From NCBI GenBank assembly GCA_964016885.1, contig OZ024745.1, positions 46,094,772 to 46,158,771 of the forward strand: a stretch of DNA of 64,000 bases. Direction: 5' to 3'. Shown here piece by piece: positions 21,043 through 31,846 of this stretch. This DNA is from Eledone cirrhosa. Its lineage: Eukaryota; Mollusca; Cephalopoda; Octopoda; Eledonidae. Position 1 is the stretch's first letter. Each line of letters starts with the position of its first letter. The translations under genes and the position numbers were made by a program. The notes beneath the pieces were generated by a model. It ran no database searches and had not been told where the DNA came from. It was given only the letters and a program-made list of their open reading frames with translations.

Positions 21043-21310
21043 ATAAGTGTGTGCGTTTTTATACAAATCAGCTATTAGAATTCTCAAAGAATATTTTCTC
21101 TATAAACAAAAAAGAAAATTGGATTATTATATTTTTTGTGAGAAGGCGGGGGTGGGGATCTTTTTAGTATACTGTTGTATGTGAATGTACTCACTTATTT
21201 AGTGCACATAATTTTTATATGTTTATGTTGGATATGTACGTACTTTTATATGTATAGAGAGTTGAGTGACGTGTATGACAAACTACCAATTACGTCACAT
21301 ACAAACACAC

Positions 21311-21499
21311 GGTGAATTGGCAGTATCGGTAGAGGGTTGGACGCCATACTTTCTAGCATAGTTACGTTGCTTTACGGTTTGAGTTCAAATCCCGTCGAGG
21401 TTAACTTTGCCTTTCATCCTTACGGGGTCGATAAAATAAAGTACCAGCAATGTACTAATGGAGTAATTGCTGGCCTTGTGCCAAAAGTAGAAACAATTG
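21311..21499 (+). repeat. OK/OR-type SINE
   Basis: Full-length copy 'ggtgaattggcagtatcgg' to 'agtagaaacaattgtg', directly upstream of the second 600-bp repeat. Confidence 0.9.
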
Positions 21500-21540
21500 T
21501 GTGTGTTTGTATGTTTGTACATGGTGTAATATATGTGTGT

Positions 21541-22151
21541 GTCAGGTCACCAGTTGGTGCTACTGGCAACATGTATGCCAGTACAACCTGTCTCATGGTC
21601 GGGTCGTTGGTGACTAAACTGGCAACCCCACCAAGGTTTCTTGGTGAGGAGGGTGACTTTGGACATCCTGCAGGACTAAAAACAAAACCTGTCAAAGGGC
21701 AAAGGAGCTCTTAAGAGTCAATGGCCATCCAAAATCACCGGGAGAGATGACCCCTTAGCATTTGTCAAGGCAGAATTCTAGGAGAAGGAAAACTCTGATA
21801 TAACAGCTGCAACCCTGATGTATCCAATGATGTTGACTTGTTCTTCTTTTTGGTAGATATCATCTTGGGTAAGAGAGTGGGACTGGCTTTGTGCAGTGCC
21901 TTTGCTCAATATAAAAGCTTCACGGCACAGGCATTGCTTTATATCTGGAGATCTCTCTGCACTTGTCCTCACATGGTACCATGGGCCCAGCACTATGTGT
22001 CAATAATTGTGACAGGTGTAGTGTTTGTACCAGAGTTTTCAAGTCACTGGCTGGACTAAAAAGTCACACTTGTTCAGCGCATCGGTAGGGGTTCTCCTAC
22101 ATGGATATAAAGTAGTGGCCGTACTCGAAAACGAGTTGGCAGCCACCACAT
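21541..22151 (+). repeat. 600-bp interspersed repeat, copy 2
   Basis: Closely matches 6079-6695 over its whole length, with same start 'gtcaggtcaccagttggtgc' and end 'gttggcagccacca'. Differences are mostly substitutions plus a short duplication difference near 'ccccttagc'. The two copies are similar enough to suggest recent spread or conversion. Confidence 0.85.
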
Positions 22152-22160
22152 GGTATAATA

Positions 22161-22457
22161 GGCGGTAAATTGGCAGAGTCGTTAGAATGTCGAATAGAAT
22201 GCATTATGGTAGTCGTTCCGCCTCTCTGATCTCTGAGTTCAAATCCCGCCAAGGTCAATTTTGCCTTTCATTATTTTGAGGTCGATAAAAAAGTACCAGT
22301 CTAGTACTGGGGTCGATTCTTCCTCTCACTGGAAGAAATCTACTGTACTCAGGCTTGGAGAGGGATGGGCCCCGCCAGGCTTAAAATGCCCAAGAAACGA
22401 TGTAAGTCAATATGGCGCTCCTACGACTCTTGGAGTTACGGGACCATACATACATGG
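22161..22457 (+). repeat. Second-subfamily tRNA-SINE, ~300 bp, best copy
   Basis: The head 'ggcagagtcgttagaat' and B-box 'gagttcaaatcccgcc' are followed by a body holding 'tactggggtcgattcttcc', 'actcaggcttggagaggg' and the end 'acgggaccatacatacatgg'. Related copies lie at 20738, 42965 (-), 50030 (-) and 59301. Confidence 0.75.
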
Positions 22458-22679
22458 TGTGATAGATAATTAGTGGAAGCAGCCGTACCATCTGAACGGA
22501 GTGAGCGATGTTAATTATGAGTTAAGAGGTAATGAATAGATAATGCTATTCAGGGGCAGTGGAACTGGGGGGGGGGGGGGCTTGGCCCCACAACAATAAT
22601 TATATTTTTCTCCCCAAACTACCAAAATACACATCTAATTGTATATGCGCTACAATTTATGTGCATGTTCTATAGAAAC

Positions 22680-23770
22680 AGACGGGAGAGATAGATGTAG
22701 ATATAGAGAGGGTGAGTGTTTGGTGTTAATGTATATAGAGAGGGGTATTGGAAGAGAGTTCTGTATAGTAGATATAGAGAGGTGGAGAGTTTGGGATTAA
22801 TTGATATAGAGAGGGGTATTGGAAGAGAGTTCCGTGTAGTATATATAGATAGGGGGAGAGTCTGGCGGTAATTGATGTAGAGGGGGATTTGGAGAGAGTG
22901 TTATATGGTAGATATAGAGAGGGGGGTTAATGTTTATTGACAGAGAGAATGGTATTGAAAGAGAGTTCCGTGTAGTAGATATAGAGAAAGGGGGAGTGGA
23001 AGGAGAGCAATGATAGCAAGGGTAGAGGGAGAGCAAGGAGAGAAAGAATAGAGGGAGAGCAAGGAGAGCAAGGGTAGAGGGAGAGCACGGAGAGCAAGAG
23101 TAGAGGGAGAGAAGGAGAGCAAGGAGAGCAAGGGTAGAGGGAGAGCACGGAGAGCAAGAATAGAGGGAGAGAAGGAGAGCAAGGAGAGTAAGGAGAGCAA
23201 GGGTAGAGGGAGAGAAGGAGAGAAAGGATAGCAAGGAGAGAAAGAGAGCAAGGAGAGCGAGGAGAGCGAGGAGGCAAGGAGAGAGAAAGAGCAAGGAGAG
23301 CAAGGGTAGAGGGGCAGCAGGGAGAGCAAGGAGAGCAAGAATAGAGGGAGAGCAAGTAGAGAAGGAGAGTAAGGAAGCAAGGGTAGAGGGGGAGCAAGTA
23401 GAGAAGGAGAGTAAGGAGAGAAAGTGTAGAGGGAGAAGGAGAGCAAGGGTAGAAGTAGAGCAAGGAGAGCATGGAGGGAAACAGAGCAAAGAGAGAAGGA
23501 GAAAGGGGAGAGAAAGGAGAGCATGGAGGGAAACAGAGCAAAGAGAGAAGGAGAAAGGGGAGAGAAAGGAGAGCATGGAGGGAAACAGAGCAAAGAGAGA
23601 AGGAGAAAGGGGAGAGAAAGGAGAGCATGGAGGGAAACAGAGCAAAGAGAGAAGGAGAAAGGGGAGGGCAAAGAGAGATGGAGAGCAAAGAGAGAAGGAA
23701 AGCAAGGAGAGAAGGAGAGACGTAAAGCAAGGAGGGAAGTAAAGCAAGGAGAAAGGTAGAGAAAGGAGAG
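22680..23770. repeat. Polypurine tract with 52-bp tandem units
   Basis: Over about 1.1 kb the plus strand is almost only G and A, with short 'gagagcaagg' motifs. From 23471 to 23680 a 52-bp unit containing 'gagggaaacagagcaaagag' repeats four times. Long open frames of Leu/Ser/Cys/Pro on the minus strand simply reflect this composition and are not genes. Confidence 0.9.
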
Positions 23771-23860
23771 CTATGGGTGTTTCACATACACGCACACAGA
23801 CACACACACACAGGCATACGTACACACAATGCATGTGTGTATGTGCATTTGCGTGTGAGT

Positions 23861-24474
23861 GCAGGTCGCTCTTCGGCGCTACTGGTAACATGCAGCCCAG
23901 TACAACCAGTGCATGGTCAGGTCATCGGTGACTAAACCGGCAACCCCACCACGTTTGGTTGGTGAGGAGGGTGAATTTGGACACCCTGCGGTATGAAAAA
24001 CAAAACCCGTCAAAGGAACTCAGGAGAGTCAACGGCCATCCAAGTCTTCATTAAGATATCTCTCTAGGAGATATCATATAATTGTTTCTACATTTAGCAC
24101 GACTCTGTAAGGATGAAAGGCAAAGTTAACCTCGGCGGAATTTGAACTCAGATCGTAAAGGGACGTAACTATGATGGAAAGCATGGCGTCCGACTCTCTA
24201 CCTATACTGCCAATCCATCATATAATGCAGACCAGTTCTTCTTTAGGGGTAAATGCATTCGATGTTCAGAGAGTGGGATTGGCCCCGTGCAAAGCTTTTC
24301 TTACTTAAAAAATCTTCAAGCACAGGCATCGCTTGATATGTGGCATTCTTTGCGATGTATGGTATTGCTGGCCATAGGCAAGTCCCTAGCAGGACTAAAA
24401 CGCCATGTCCGTGATACTCATGCTTAAGTATCAAGCGATGGCATTACTCGAAATCGAGTTGCAACCATCATATA
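23861..24474 (+). repeat. 600-bp interspersed repeat, copy 3 (diverged, split by a SINE)
   Basis: 23861-24060 and 24227-24474 align to the two halves of copies 1 and 2 ('actggtaacatgcagcccag', 'gcatcgcttgatatgtgg', 'ctcgaaatcgagttgcaacc'). It is clearly older than the other two. Confidence 0.75.
24083..24216 (-). repeat. OK/OR-type SINE with internal deletion and target duplication
   Basis: A minus-strand copy with a shortened middle ('acatttagcacgactctgta' jumps from tail to body). It is flanked by atcatataat at 24073-24082 and 24217-24226 and sits inside the third 600-bp repeat. Confidence 0.85.
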
Positions 24475-24764
24475 TGTGTTAGGTGTGAGCGTTTGTTGTG
24501 TGTGTAAGTGTATGTTAGCACAAATAAGTTTAAAATGTACAAAAACATATGTTAACAAATAAAATAAACATACACCACACATACACCACACAGACATACA
24601 CCACACAGACATACACCACACAGACATACACATACAGATATACACATACAGAACATACAGATACACAATTTCATAGTGATTATGTACACATGCCAAACAT
24701 AGCTTCATTTCCAACTTAAGCAAATACGAACTACCCGCCATTTCAACAAAATTCATTCAAACCC

Positions 24765-24767
<3 letters not shown>

Positions 24768-24860
<93 letters not shown>
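24768..24860. repeat. (CA)n microsatellite ending in TA
   Basis: About 40 CA units. Confidence 0.95.
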
Positions 24861-24976
24861 AAAGTCAAAATTTCGTCCTGAACGAAACGTAATCAGAGTA
24901 GTTTACTCCAATCCTGTCCTTCCATTATAGAAAGGACTATTCAATCGAGTCTCACTTTAAAGGTAAGAAGACATTT

Positions 24977-26502
24977 CATTATTATTGATACTATACTATA
25001 TAAGACGGTGGTTATTATTGATACTATACTATATAAGACGGTGGTTATTATTGATACTATACTATATAAGACGGTGGTTATTATTGATACTATACTATAT
25101 AAGACGGTGGTTATTATTGATACTATACTATATAAGACGGTGGTTATTGTTGATACTATACTATATAAGACGGTGGTTATTATTGATACTATACTATATA
25201 AGACGCTGGTTATTATTGATACTATACTATATAAGACGGTGGTTATTATTGATACTATACTATATAAGACGGTGGTTATTATTGATACTATACTATATAA
25301 GACGGTGGTTATTATTGATACTATACTATATAAGACGGTGGTTATTATTGATACTATACTATATAAGACGCTGGTTATTATTGATACTATACTATATAAG
25401 ACGGTGGTTATTATTGATACTATACTATATAAGACGGTGGTTATTATTGATACTATACTATATAAGACGGTGGTTATTATTGATACTATACTATATAAGA
25501 CGCTGGTTATTATTGATACTATACTATATAAGACGGTGGTTATTATTGATACTATACTATATAAGACGCTGGTTATTATTGATACTATACTATATAAGAC
25601 GGTGGTTATTATTGATACTATACTATATAAGACGCTGGTTATTATTGATACTATACTATATAAGACGGTGGTTATTATTGATACTATACTATATAAGACG
25701 GTGGTTATTATTGATACTATACTATATAAGACGGTGGTTATTATTGATACTATACTATATAAGACGGTGGTTATTATTGATACTATACTATATAAGACGG
25801 TGGTTATTATTGATACTATACTATATAAGACGGTGGTTATTATTGATACTATACTATATAAGACGGTGGTTATTATTGATACTATACTATATAAGACGCT
25901 GGTTATTATTGATACTATACTATATAAGACGGTGGTTATTATTGATACTATACTATATAAGATGGTGGTTATTATTGATACTATACTATATAAGACGGTG
26001 GTTATTATTGATACTATACTATATAAGACGCTGGTTATTATTGATACTATACTATATAAGACGGTGGTTATTATTGATACTATACTATATAAGACGCTGG
26101 TTATTATTGATACTATACTATATAAGACGGTGGTTATTATTGATACTATACTATATAAGACGGTGGTTATTATTGATACTATACTATATAAGATGCTGGT
26201 TATTATTGATACTATACTATATAAGACGGTGGTTATTATTGATACTATACTATATAAGACGGTGGTTATTATTGATACTATACTATATAAGACGGTGGTT
26301 ATTATTGATACTATACTATATAAGACGGTGGTTATTATTGATACTATACTATATAAGACGCTGGTTATTATTGATACTATACTATATAAGACGGTGGTTA
26401 TTATTGATACTATACTATATAAGACGCTGGTTATTATTGATACTATACTATATAAGACGCTGGTTATTATTGATACTATACTATATAAGACGGTGGTTAT
26501 CA
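24977..26502. repeat. 33-bp minisatellite, ~46 tandem units
   Basis: The unit is a 33-mer containing gatactatactatataagac followed by 'ggtggttattatt'. Because 33 is divisible by 3, three frames stay open for over 500 codons. The resulting 'ILYYIRRWLLL'-type repeats are artefacts. Units are almost identical. The main variable site is ggtgg versus gctgg (about 12 of the units), with rare 'gatgg', 'gatgc' and one 'attgtt'. It is followed directly by a SINE tail (26514), and 'agacggtgg' resembles the start of some OK/OR SINEs (38692). Confidence 0.97.
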
Positions 26503-26513
26503 ACTCACCCATT

Positions 26514-26634
26514 CCCCTCAAATTGCTGGGCTTGTGCATAAATTAGTAATCACTGGGGTCGATAAAATAAAGTAGCAGTAATACACTGGAATAATTGCTG
26601 GCCTTGTGCCTATAGTAGAAACAATTATTAATAC

Positions 26635-26635
<1 letters not shown>
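26514..26635 (+). repeat. SINE tail fragments (OK/OR type)
   Basis: 'cccctcaaattgctgggctt' and then 'ggggtcgataaaataaagta' to 'agtagaaacaattatta' are two overlapping tail parts. No head is present. Confidence 0.75.
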
Positions 26636-27085
<450 letters not shown>

Positions 27086-27267
27086 ACTGTGAGTAAAATT
27101 GTAGAAATATTGTACTTGACAAAAAAATTATAGCATTTAGTTTCGTTCCTTTATATATTAAAAATTCATATTACACCCATGTCATATTCCCCTTCAGCCT
27201 TCCGAGGTTGATAAACACGTACCAGTCATGTGCTAAGGTTGTACAAATAATATCCACCTCTCTGTGG

Positions 27268-27590
27268 ACACAGCATGGCTGAATGGTTAAGAAGTTCGCT
27301 TCACAATCATTAGGTCCCGTGTTCAATCTTACAGTATCTTGTACGAGCGTTATTTACTATGGCCTCGAGTCGATTCATGTCATATGAACGAAATTGGGTA
27401 CCGTGCAGAGCCCGTCAGATAGACTATTATTCAAAGGGTCAGCCTTGTCACACACTGTTCCTTTGAATCTCCGTGAGAGTGACGTGAATTGTATACGTGT
27501 CTGTGGAAATGTTCAGCGGCTTACACGTTACTTTTATGAGCAGACTGTTCCGTTTATTGCACAGTTAGAAAACTAATCGACGAAACCGAC
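27268..27590 (+). repeat. Putative tRNA-derived SINE (different head)
   Basis: The head reads 'gcatggctgaatggttaaga' (A-box-like) and 'cccgtgttcaatctt' (weak B box), with a tRNA-like stretch between. A related head occurs in reverse at 29600-29655. The body is not recognised elsewhere in the window. Confidence 0.5.
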
Positions 27591-27639
27591 GAAAATCCGT
27601 TCCCATGGCCACCTCTAAGAATTTTTAGTGTTGTGCCAG

Positions 27640-27868
27640 AAGGAGGAAAGTTACCCTCAAACGGTATTTGAAACCAGAACGAAAAAGAACGTAACAAATA
27701 CTACAAAGCATTTTGTTCGACGCTCTACCGATTCTGAAAATACCCTGCCCTACCAGTTTTTGTAATGATAATGATTTCTAATTTAGGAATAAGACCGACA
27801 ATTTTAACTAAATACTGCAAAGTGTTATGTCCGACGCTCCAACGATTCTACCAATCCACCGCCCCAAC
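27640..27868 (-). repeat. Two degenerate SINEs in tandem
   Basis: 'gcattttgttcgacgctcta' near 27717 and 'gttatgtccgacgctccaac' near 27824 are two SINE heads on the minus strand, each preceded by decayed body or tail sequence. Confidence 0.55.
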
Positions 27869-27883
27869 ACTTTTTATAATGGT

Positions 27884-28031
27884 AATAATTGTTTCTACTT
27901 TAGGCCAAGGCCAGTAATTTGAAGTGCAAGGGAAATTCAATTATATCGACCCCAGTTCATTACTGGTGCTTTATTTTATCGACCCCGTAAGGATGAAAGG
28001 CAAAGTTAACCTCGGCGGGATTTGAACTCAG
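27884..28031 (-). repeat. OK/OR-type SINE, head-truncated
   Basis: Tail 'aataattgtttctacttta' through 'gggatttgaactcagtataa'. The A-box half is missing. It directly abuts the degenerate pair on its left. Confidence 0.85.
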
Positions 28032-28039
28032 TATAATGG

Positions 28040-29060
28040 TAAATATAATAATAGCATAACTGTTATTGACAGTTGTTAGATAAGGTTATGCCATTTCGAA
28101 GTGACTCACTTGTTTGTTAAAACTGTCCATTTTAACCACTGAAACTACAAACAAGCCTTCTAACCATCTTCATTAACAGTTTATTTGTTTTCTGTATTAG
28201 TTAATCTACTTTACTTTCATCTTATCTGACATGTTTTACTAGCCGTCTTATACAAACCACAATTTCAACATGTCTCTTTTCTTCCTTTCTTTGTTTTCCT
28301 GTGTTTTACTTCCTTCCCTAAATCCTTATTTATTCTCCCTGTTTCTATTTATTTTACAATGTTTACAAGTCTTTATTTTCAAAAAGTATTTGTAATGTAA
28401 ATACTGGTAATTACAACAAAAATTAATAATGCCACTTATATTAGCAGAAAGTGTATAATTGTTTGACATGATTATAACACATTGTATTACAGGTATTTTT
28501 GTTCGACTATGGGCTAAATTTGACTTAGAGACGTAAAGTGATTAACTTGTTCCTGTGAATAATTAACTATGATCCTCTTGCTGTAGTATGCGACATCTTA
28601 GTATGTATTACATTAAAGTGCTAATAATAAATTGTATGCATGTATGGTCCCATAACTCCTGTTTTAGCTGTCTTTCATATAAAAAGAAAGTAACACAACT
28701 AATCACATTATATTCTCATTACATAATGGATATTTTGACATATTGGTGTCGCTGGTTGTTTCTTTGTTTCTTCGTGGTATTGCTTTCCCCATTTTGTCCG
28801 CAGGGTGCAACTGAAATATACCAGCAAGGCTTGAGTGTAAAATGTTCCACTCCTCCATCTCTTTTACGTAAATTATATAATGCTGTTCTTATTTTTTATT
28901 GCAAACATTGTATAATTTAATTCTGATTATTAATGTTATCACAATTGTTCAGAGATGTTCAGCCTTCGTGTTCAAAACTTATAAAACAAGTGTATCGGCA
29001 GTTACAAATAAAATCATCATACTGCATTTATTTACAGTCTTTTGCAATTATTCCTTGCAG
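28040..29060. other. Unique upstream region of the IGFBP-domain gene
   Basis: AT-rich DNA without recognised repeats, unusual for this window. It should hold the promoter or an upstream intron of the gene. The sequence just before 29061 ('tattccttgcag') looks like a splice acceptor, so the transcript probably begins further upstream. A frame starting at ATG 28726 has a signal-peptide-like hydrophobic start but no other support. Confidence 0.4.
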
Positions 29061-29063
29061 GTA

Positions 29064-29299
29064 ATGATGATGATTAAGAAGCAGCCAGGTGTCTTGTCTT
29101 TCCAAACTATCTGTATCATTGGAACTTGCTTTGTTTTTGTGGCATCATTTTCACCACCGGGCTGCCCTTGTCGTTTAAATGTTGCCTATAAATGTCCAGT
29201 ACTACCAAAGATAGGTTGCGAAATGGTCTACGATTACTGCGGCTGTTGTCCACAGTGTGCTCTTGCACTAGGTGACAGATGCCAGGAATTCGGAACTTT
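29064..29299 (+). CDS. IGFBP-domain secreted protein, coding exon 1 (signal peptide and most of the domain)
   Basis: The ATG run at 29064 opens a frame with a basic start ('MMMIKKQPG'), a hydrophobic core ('ICIIGTCFVFVASF') and then a cysteine-rich module, 'GCPCRLNVAYKCP...GC', with 'DYCGCCPQCAL' and 'GDRC'. The GCGCC-x2-C-like signature is diagnostic of the IGFBP N-terminal domain, which binds insulin-like peptides in vertebrate IGFBPs. Invertebrates have small single-domain versions. An acceptor AG at 29059-29060 and donor GTAAGT at 29300 bound the exon. It ends in phase 2 and joins exon 2 in frame. Secreted location is inferred. The exact ligand is unknown. Confidence 0.82.
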
Positions 29300-29354
29300 G
29301 TAAGTATGATTGTTTCCTTTTTTTACTCTCTCTTATTATTTATATCCAATACGA

Positions 29355-29655
29355 TAGTGGCCAAGTGGTTAGGATGTTGAACTTACGATCATAATATCAT
29401 GGGTTCGATTCCTGGCCAAAGTGTGTGTTGCACTCTTGAGATAAACACTTCATTTCACGTTGCTCCATCATGCCCAGTACCAGCAATAGCTTGTGGTTTA
29501 AACCTACGATGAAATGGTGTCCTATCCAGGACGAGGGAAGGTGCCTTCAGTCGCTTAATGTCTGAGGCTATGGTAAATGACACTTGCCCATGAACCCGGA
29601 ATCTAATGATTGCGAAGCAAATCTCTTAACCATTCAGCATGCTGCGTCCACAAAG
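29355..29655. repeat. SINE-like repeat in intron 1 with inward-facing tRNA-like heads
   Basis: The plus strand begins with a tRNA-like head ('gtggccaagtggttaggatg', 'gggttcgattcct') and a body resembling molluscan V-SINE-type cores ('ttcatttcacgttgctcca', 'agtcgcttaatgtc'). The right end, read on the minus strand, is a second tRNA-like head ('gctgaatggttaagagattt', 'ccgggttcatgg') related to 27268-27590. The element therefore looks like two SINEs joined tail-to-tail, or one inserted in the other. Confidence 0.6.
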
Positions 29656-29785
29656 TAATTATATGAATGATGGGATTAGAAACCTAAAGGTTTTTCTAAA
29701 GTAACAAACAAAAGAAATTGAATATATTAGATTTCATTTCTTTATATTTCCTCATCAAAAAAATATTCTTTTTTTTTTTTTTCAG

Positions 29786-29872
29786 GTGTCAAACTGGATT
29801 GATTTGCCTTTGGGATCGTTTTTGGTATGACGAACCTCTATCAGGAAAATGTTGGTATAGAGGATATGCTAG
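29786..29872 (+). CDS. IGFBP-domain protein, coding exon 2 (end of the domain)
   Basis: A long T tract and 'cag' at 29783-29785 form the acceptor, and 'ag/gtgaga' at 29872/29873 the donor. Joined to exon 1 the frame continues 'LCQTGLICLWDRFWYDEPLS' and then 'GKCWYRGYA'. This supplies the last cysteines (C-x5-C-x13-C) expected after the 'GDRC' of the domain. The exon is 87 nt and keeps the same phase at both ends, so its splicing does not shift the frame. Confidence 0.8.
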
Positions 29873-29999
29873 GTGAGAAATGAATTACATTTTAGTTTGA
29901 AAATTGTAACGTGTGCAATGGCAAAAATAATAATAGTCGATTGTTAAGTATAATAGTTACTAAAATCAGATAAATTACGCCTTGAGAAGAAAGGCATTT

Positions 30000-30293
30000 G
30001 GCGTAGTGGTTAATGCACTCTCTTGGCATCCGAGCTATGCGGGGTTCAATTCGTCGCGGGCGCCTCTGTCAACTTTTTTCTGAGACATTCTAACCATATG
30101 TTTATAGTATCAGAGTTGGGATCTCTCAATTCAGTATACTTAGCTGAAAATGAATACCCGCAGTAACTGGGGGTTAACTCCGCGATGGACTAACTTCCTA
30201 CCCAGGGACATTCTTATACACTCAGTCGCTTAATGTCAAGGTAACCAGGATAAGCACCAGTTTGATGAGCCTCCGAGCTTGAAACAGACATTA
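30000..30293 (+). repeat. V-SINE-like tRNA-derived SINE in intron 2
   Basis: A-box-like 'tggcgtagtggttaatgc' and B-box-like 'ggggttcaattcg' lead into a body ending 'aaggtaaccaggataagcac' and 'gatgagcct', typical of molluscan V-SINE/RUDI-type tails. The tail contains TTGATGA (30262-30268) and GAAAC (30281-30285) around a short AGC/GCT hairpin. Positions 30065-30130 match, in antisense, the LINE-derived sequence at 1390-1450. Confidence 0.65.
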
Positions 30294-30535
30294 AGTTGCT
30301 TAATTATAGTAATTATGCTTAACTATTGTAACAATTGTGAACAGAGGAAACAATGATTCTGTTTTCTGTGTATAAGAAATTTGTATAGTTTGTTGTATCA
30401 AGTAATTCAAGTTTATCAGAACCCCGTTAGAATAGTGCATATGTACAATTTAAGTCTATGAGTTTCTCCTATTAAGCATTGAACTTTCAATACCATTCAC
30501 ATTTTACCATCGGCACAGAATATCATGGAATTATT

Positions 30536-31343
30536 ATTAATAATTATTTCTAACATTGGCACAAGATCCGCAACTTAGAGGAAGAAGTCGATTATATAGT
30601 TGGCATATTATTTTATCGACACCGGAAGGTTGAGGGATAACGTTGACCTCGGTGGGATTTGATCTCAAAATGTATAAATACTGCAAAATATTTTGCCCGA
30701 TTCTCTACCGATACTGCCAATCCACCATATCAATAGTATTATTTTTTTCTACTTTAGGCTCAGGCTTAAATTTGAGCAAGGAGCAAAGTTTATTAAATCA
30801 ACTCCAGTTTTTGACTGGTACTTTATTTTATCGACCTCCGAGGAATAAAAGGCAACCTTAGCTTCGAAGGGATTTGAACTCAGAAGGTAAAGAAACAGAA
30901 CAATGACCGCAATAGTATTTTAGGGAAGGGCAAAGTTGATTAAATCAACCCCATTTCTTGGCAGGTTCTTTATTTTGTCGAACCTGGAAGGATGAGAGGC
31001 AAAGTTGACCTCGGTGGGATTTGATCTCAGAATGTAAAAATGAAAATAAAAAATACTACAAGAACATTTTATCCGATGTTCTAGAAATTCTGTTAATAAG
31101 CCACACATAACTGAATTCTTATTAATATTTGTTCTACTTTTAACACAATGCCAGCAATTTGAAGAAAAGCGGAATGTCGATTAAATTGACAAAAGTGTGT
31201 TACTGGTACTTTATTTTATCGATCCTGTAAGGATAACAGGTAAAACTAACTTCTGCGAGATTTGAACTCAGAACATAGAAAGTCGTAACTAAATACCACA
31301 AAGCATGTTGTCTGATGCTCTACCGATACTGCCAATTCACCCG
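30536..31343 (-). repeat. Cluster of four old SINEs, head to tail, in intron 2
   Basis: Four diverged minus-strand copies follow one another at about 30536-30716, 30740-30923, 30924-31110 and 31130-31343. Each has a recognisable 'tactttattttatcgac' block and 'gatttgaactcag' or 'gatttgatctcag' B box. All share orientation, opposite to the gene. Confidence 0.8.
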
Positions 31344-31515
31344 ACTTGATTTAGTTTAATAATAATTATTCATTAAGCTATAAATATTATCAAACATGCT
31401 TCGTAGGTTGTTGTTTTTTTCTGGTTTATGACATCCAGTCATATAGCTATTAATATCTTTGAAACATATCCCCTAATTTGTTTGTGTGATGTCATGCATA
31501 GTTTGTGTATTGCAG

Positions 31516-31753
31516 GCAAAGTTTGTCCAATTCTTCGTTGGCAGTGGCGAACAACAAGTTGAACTCGTCAACTGAGCAGCTCAACGAGCCAAAAAATGTC
31601 ACTGCTGCTACTTCTAGATCTACTTCTCCCACTGCAGCTCATAATTCATCAGCTAGTGTTCAACCAACTGCCACTGAAACTACCATTATGACAACTAATT
31701 TTCCTACTACATCTGCTACTGCAACAAAAAACTTTCATGAGCATTTCACAAAG
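31516..31753 (+). CDS. IGFBP-domain protein, coding exon 3 (Ser/Thr/Asn-rich stalk)
   Basis: Acceptor 'gtattgcag' at 31515 and donor 'aag/gtaggg' at 31753/31754. Joined to exon 2 the frame reads 'RQSLSNSSLAVANNKLNSST' and continues as an 80-residue low-complexity Ser/Thr/Asn/Ala region with several N-x-S/T sites, consistent with a glycosylated linker or tail. No domain is seen. If the donor were not used, the frame would continue through a hydrophobic run ('SLIFIVFIFITIIII') to TAG at 31841, giving a membrane-anchored form. I think splicing is more likely, but the alternative is worth noting. Confidence 0.65.
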
Positions 31754-31804
31754 GTAGGGTCCTTAATATTTATAGTATTTATCTTCATTACCATCATTAT
31801 TATA

Positions 31805-31846
31805 ACTAGCAGAAAAACCACCCTACGGGTGGTTTTCTGCTAGCAT
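31805..31846. repeat. Near-perfect 18-bp-arm hairpin
   Basis: 'ctagcagaaaaaccaccc', a two-base loop, then the reverse complement ending 'ttttctgctag', with one unpaired A. It lies 50 bp after exon 3. It may be a foldback footprint or an RNA structure; origin unknown. Confidence 0.8.

Noticed and set aside
22797..23891. 364-aa Leu/Ser/Pro-rich minus-strand frame and related Glu/Arg/Lys-rich plus-strand frames
   Set aside because: They are translation of a polypurine simple repeat.
24941..26546. Three overlapping open frames of more than 500 codons
   Set aside because: They come solely from a 33-bp tandem repeat, whose length is a multiple of three. Protein text is an 11-residue repeat on both strands with no natural start or end context.
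28726..28920. Possible upstream coding exon with a signal-peptide-like start
   Set aside because: The frame has a hydrophobic start and a GTAAAT that could be a donor, but the next exon already has its own start and signal peptide, and no domain is present.
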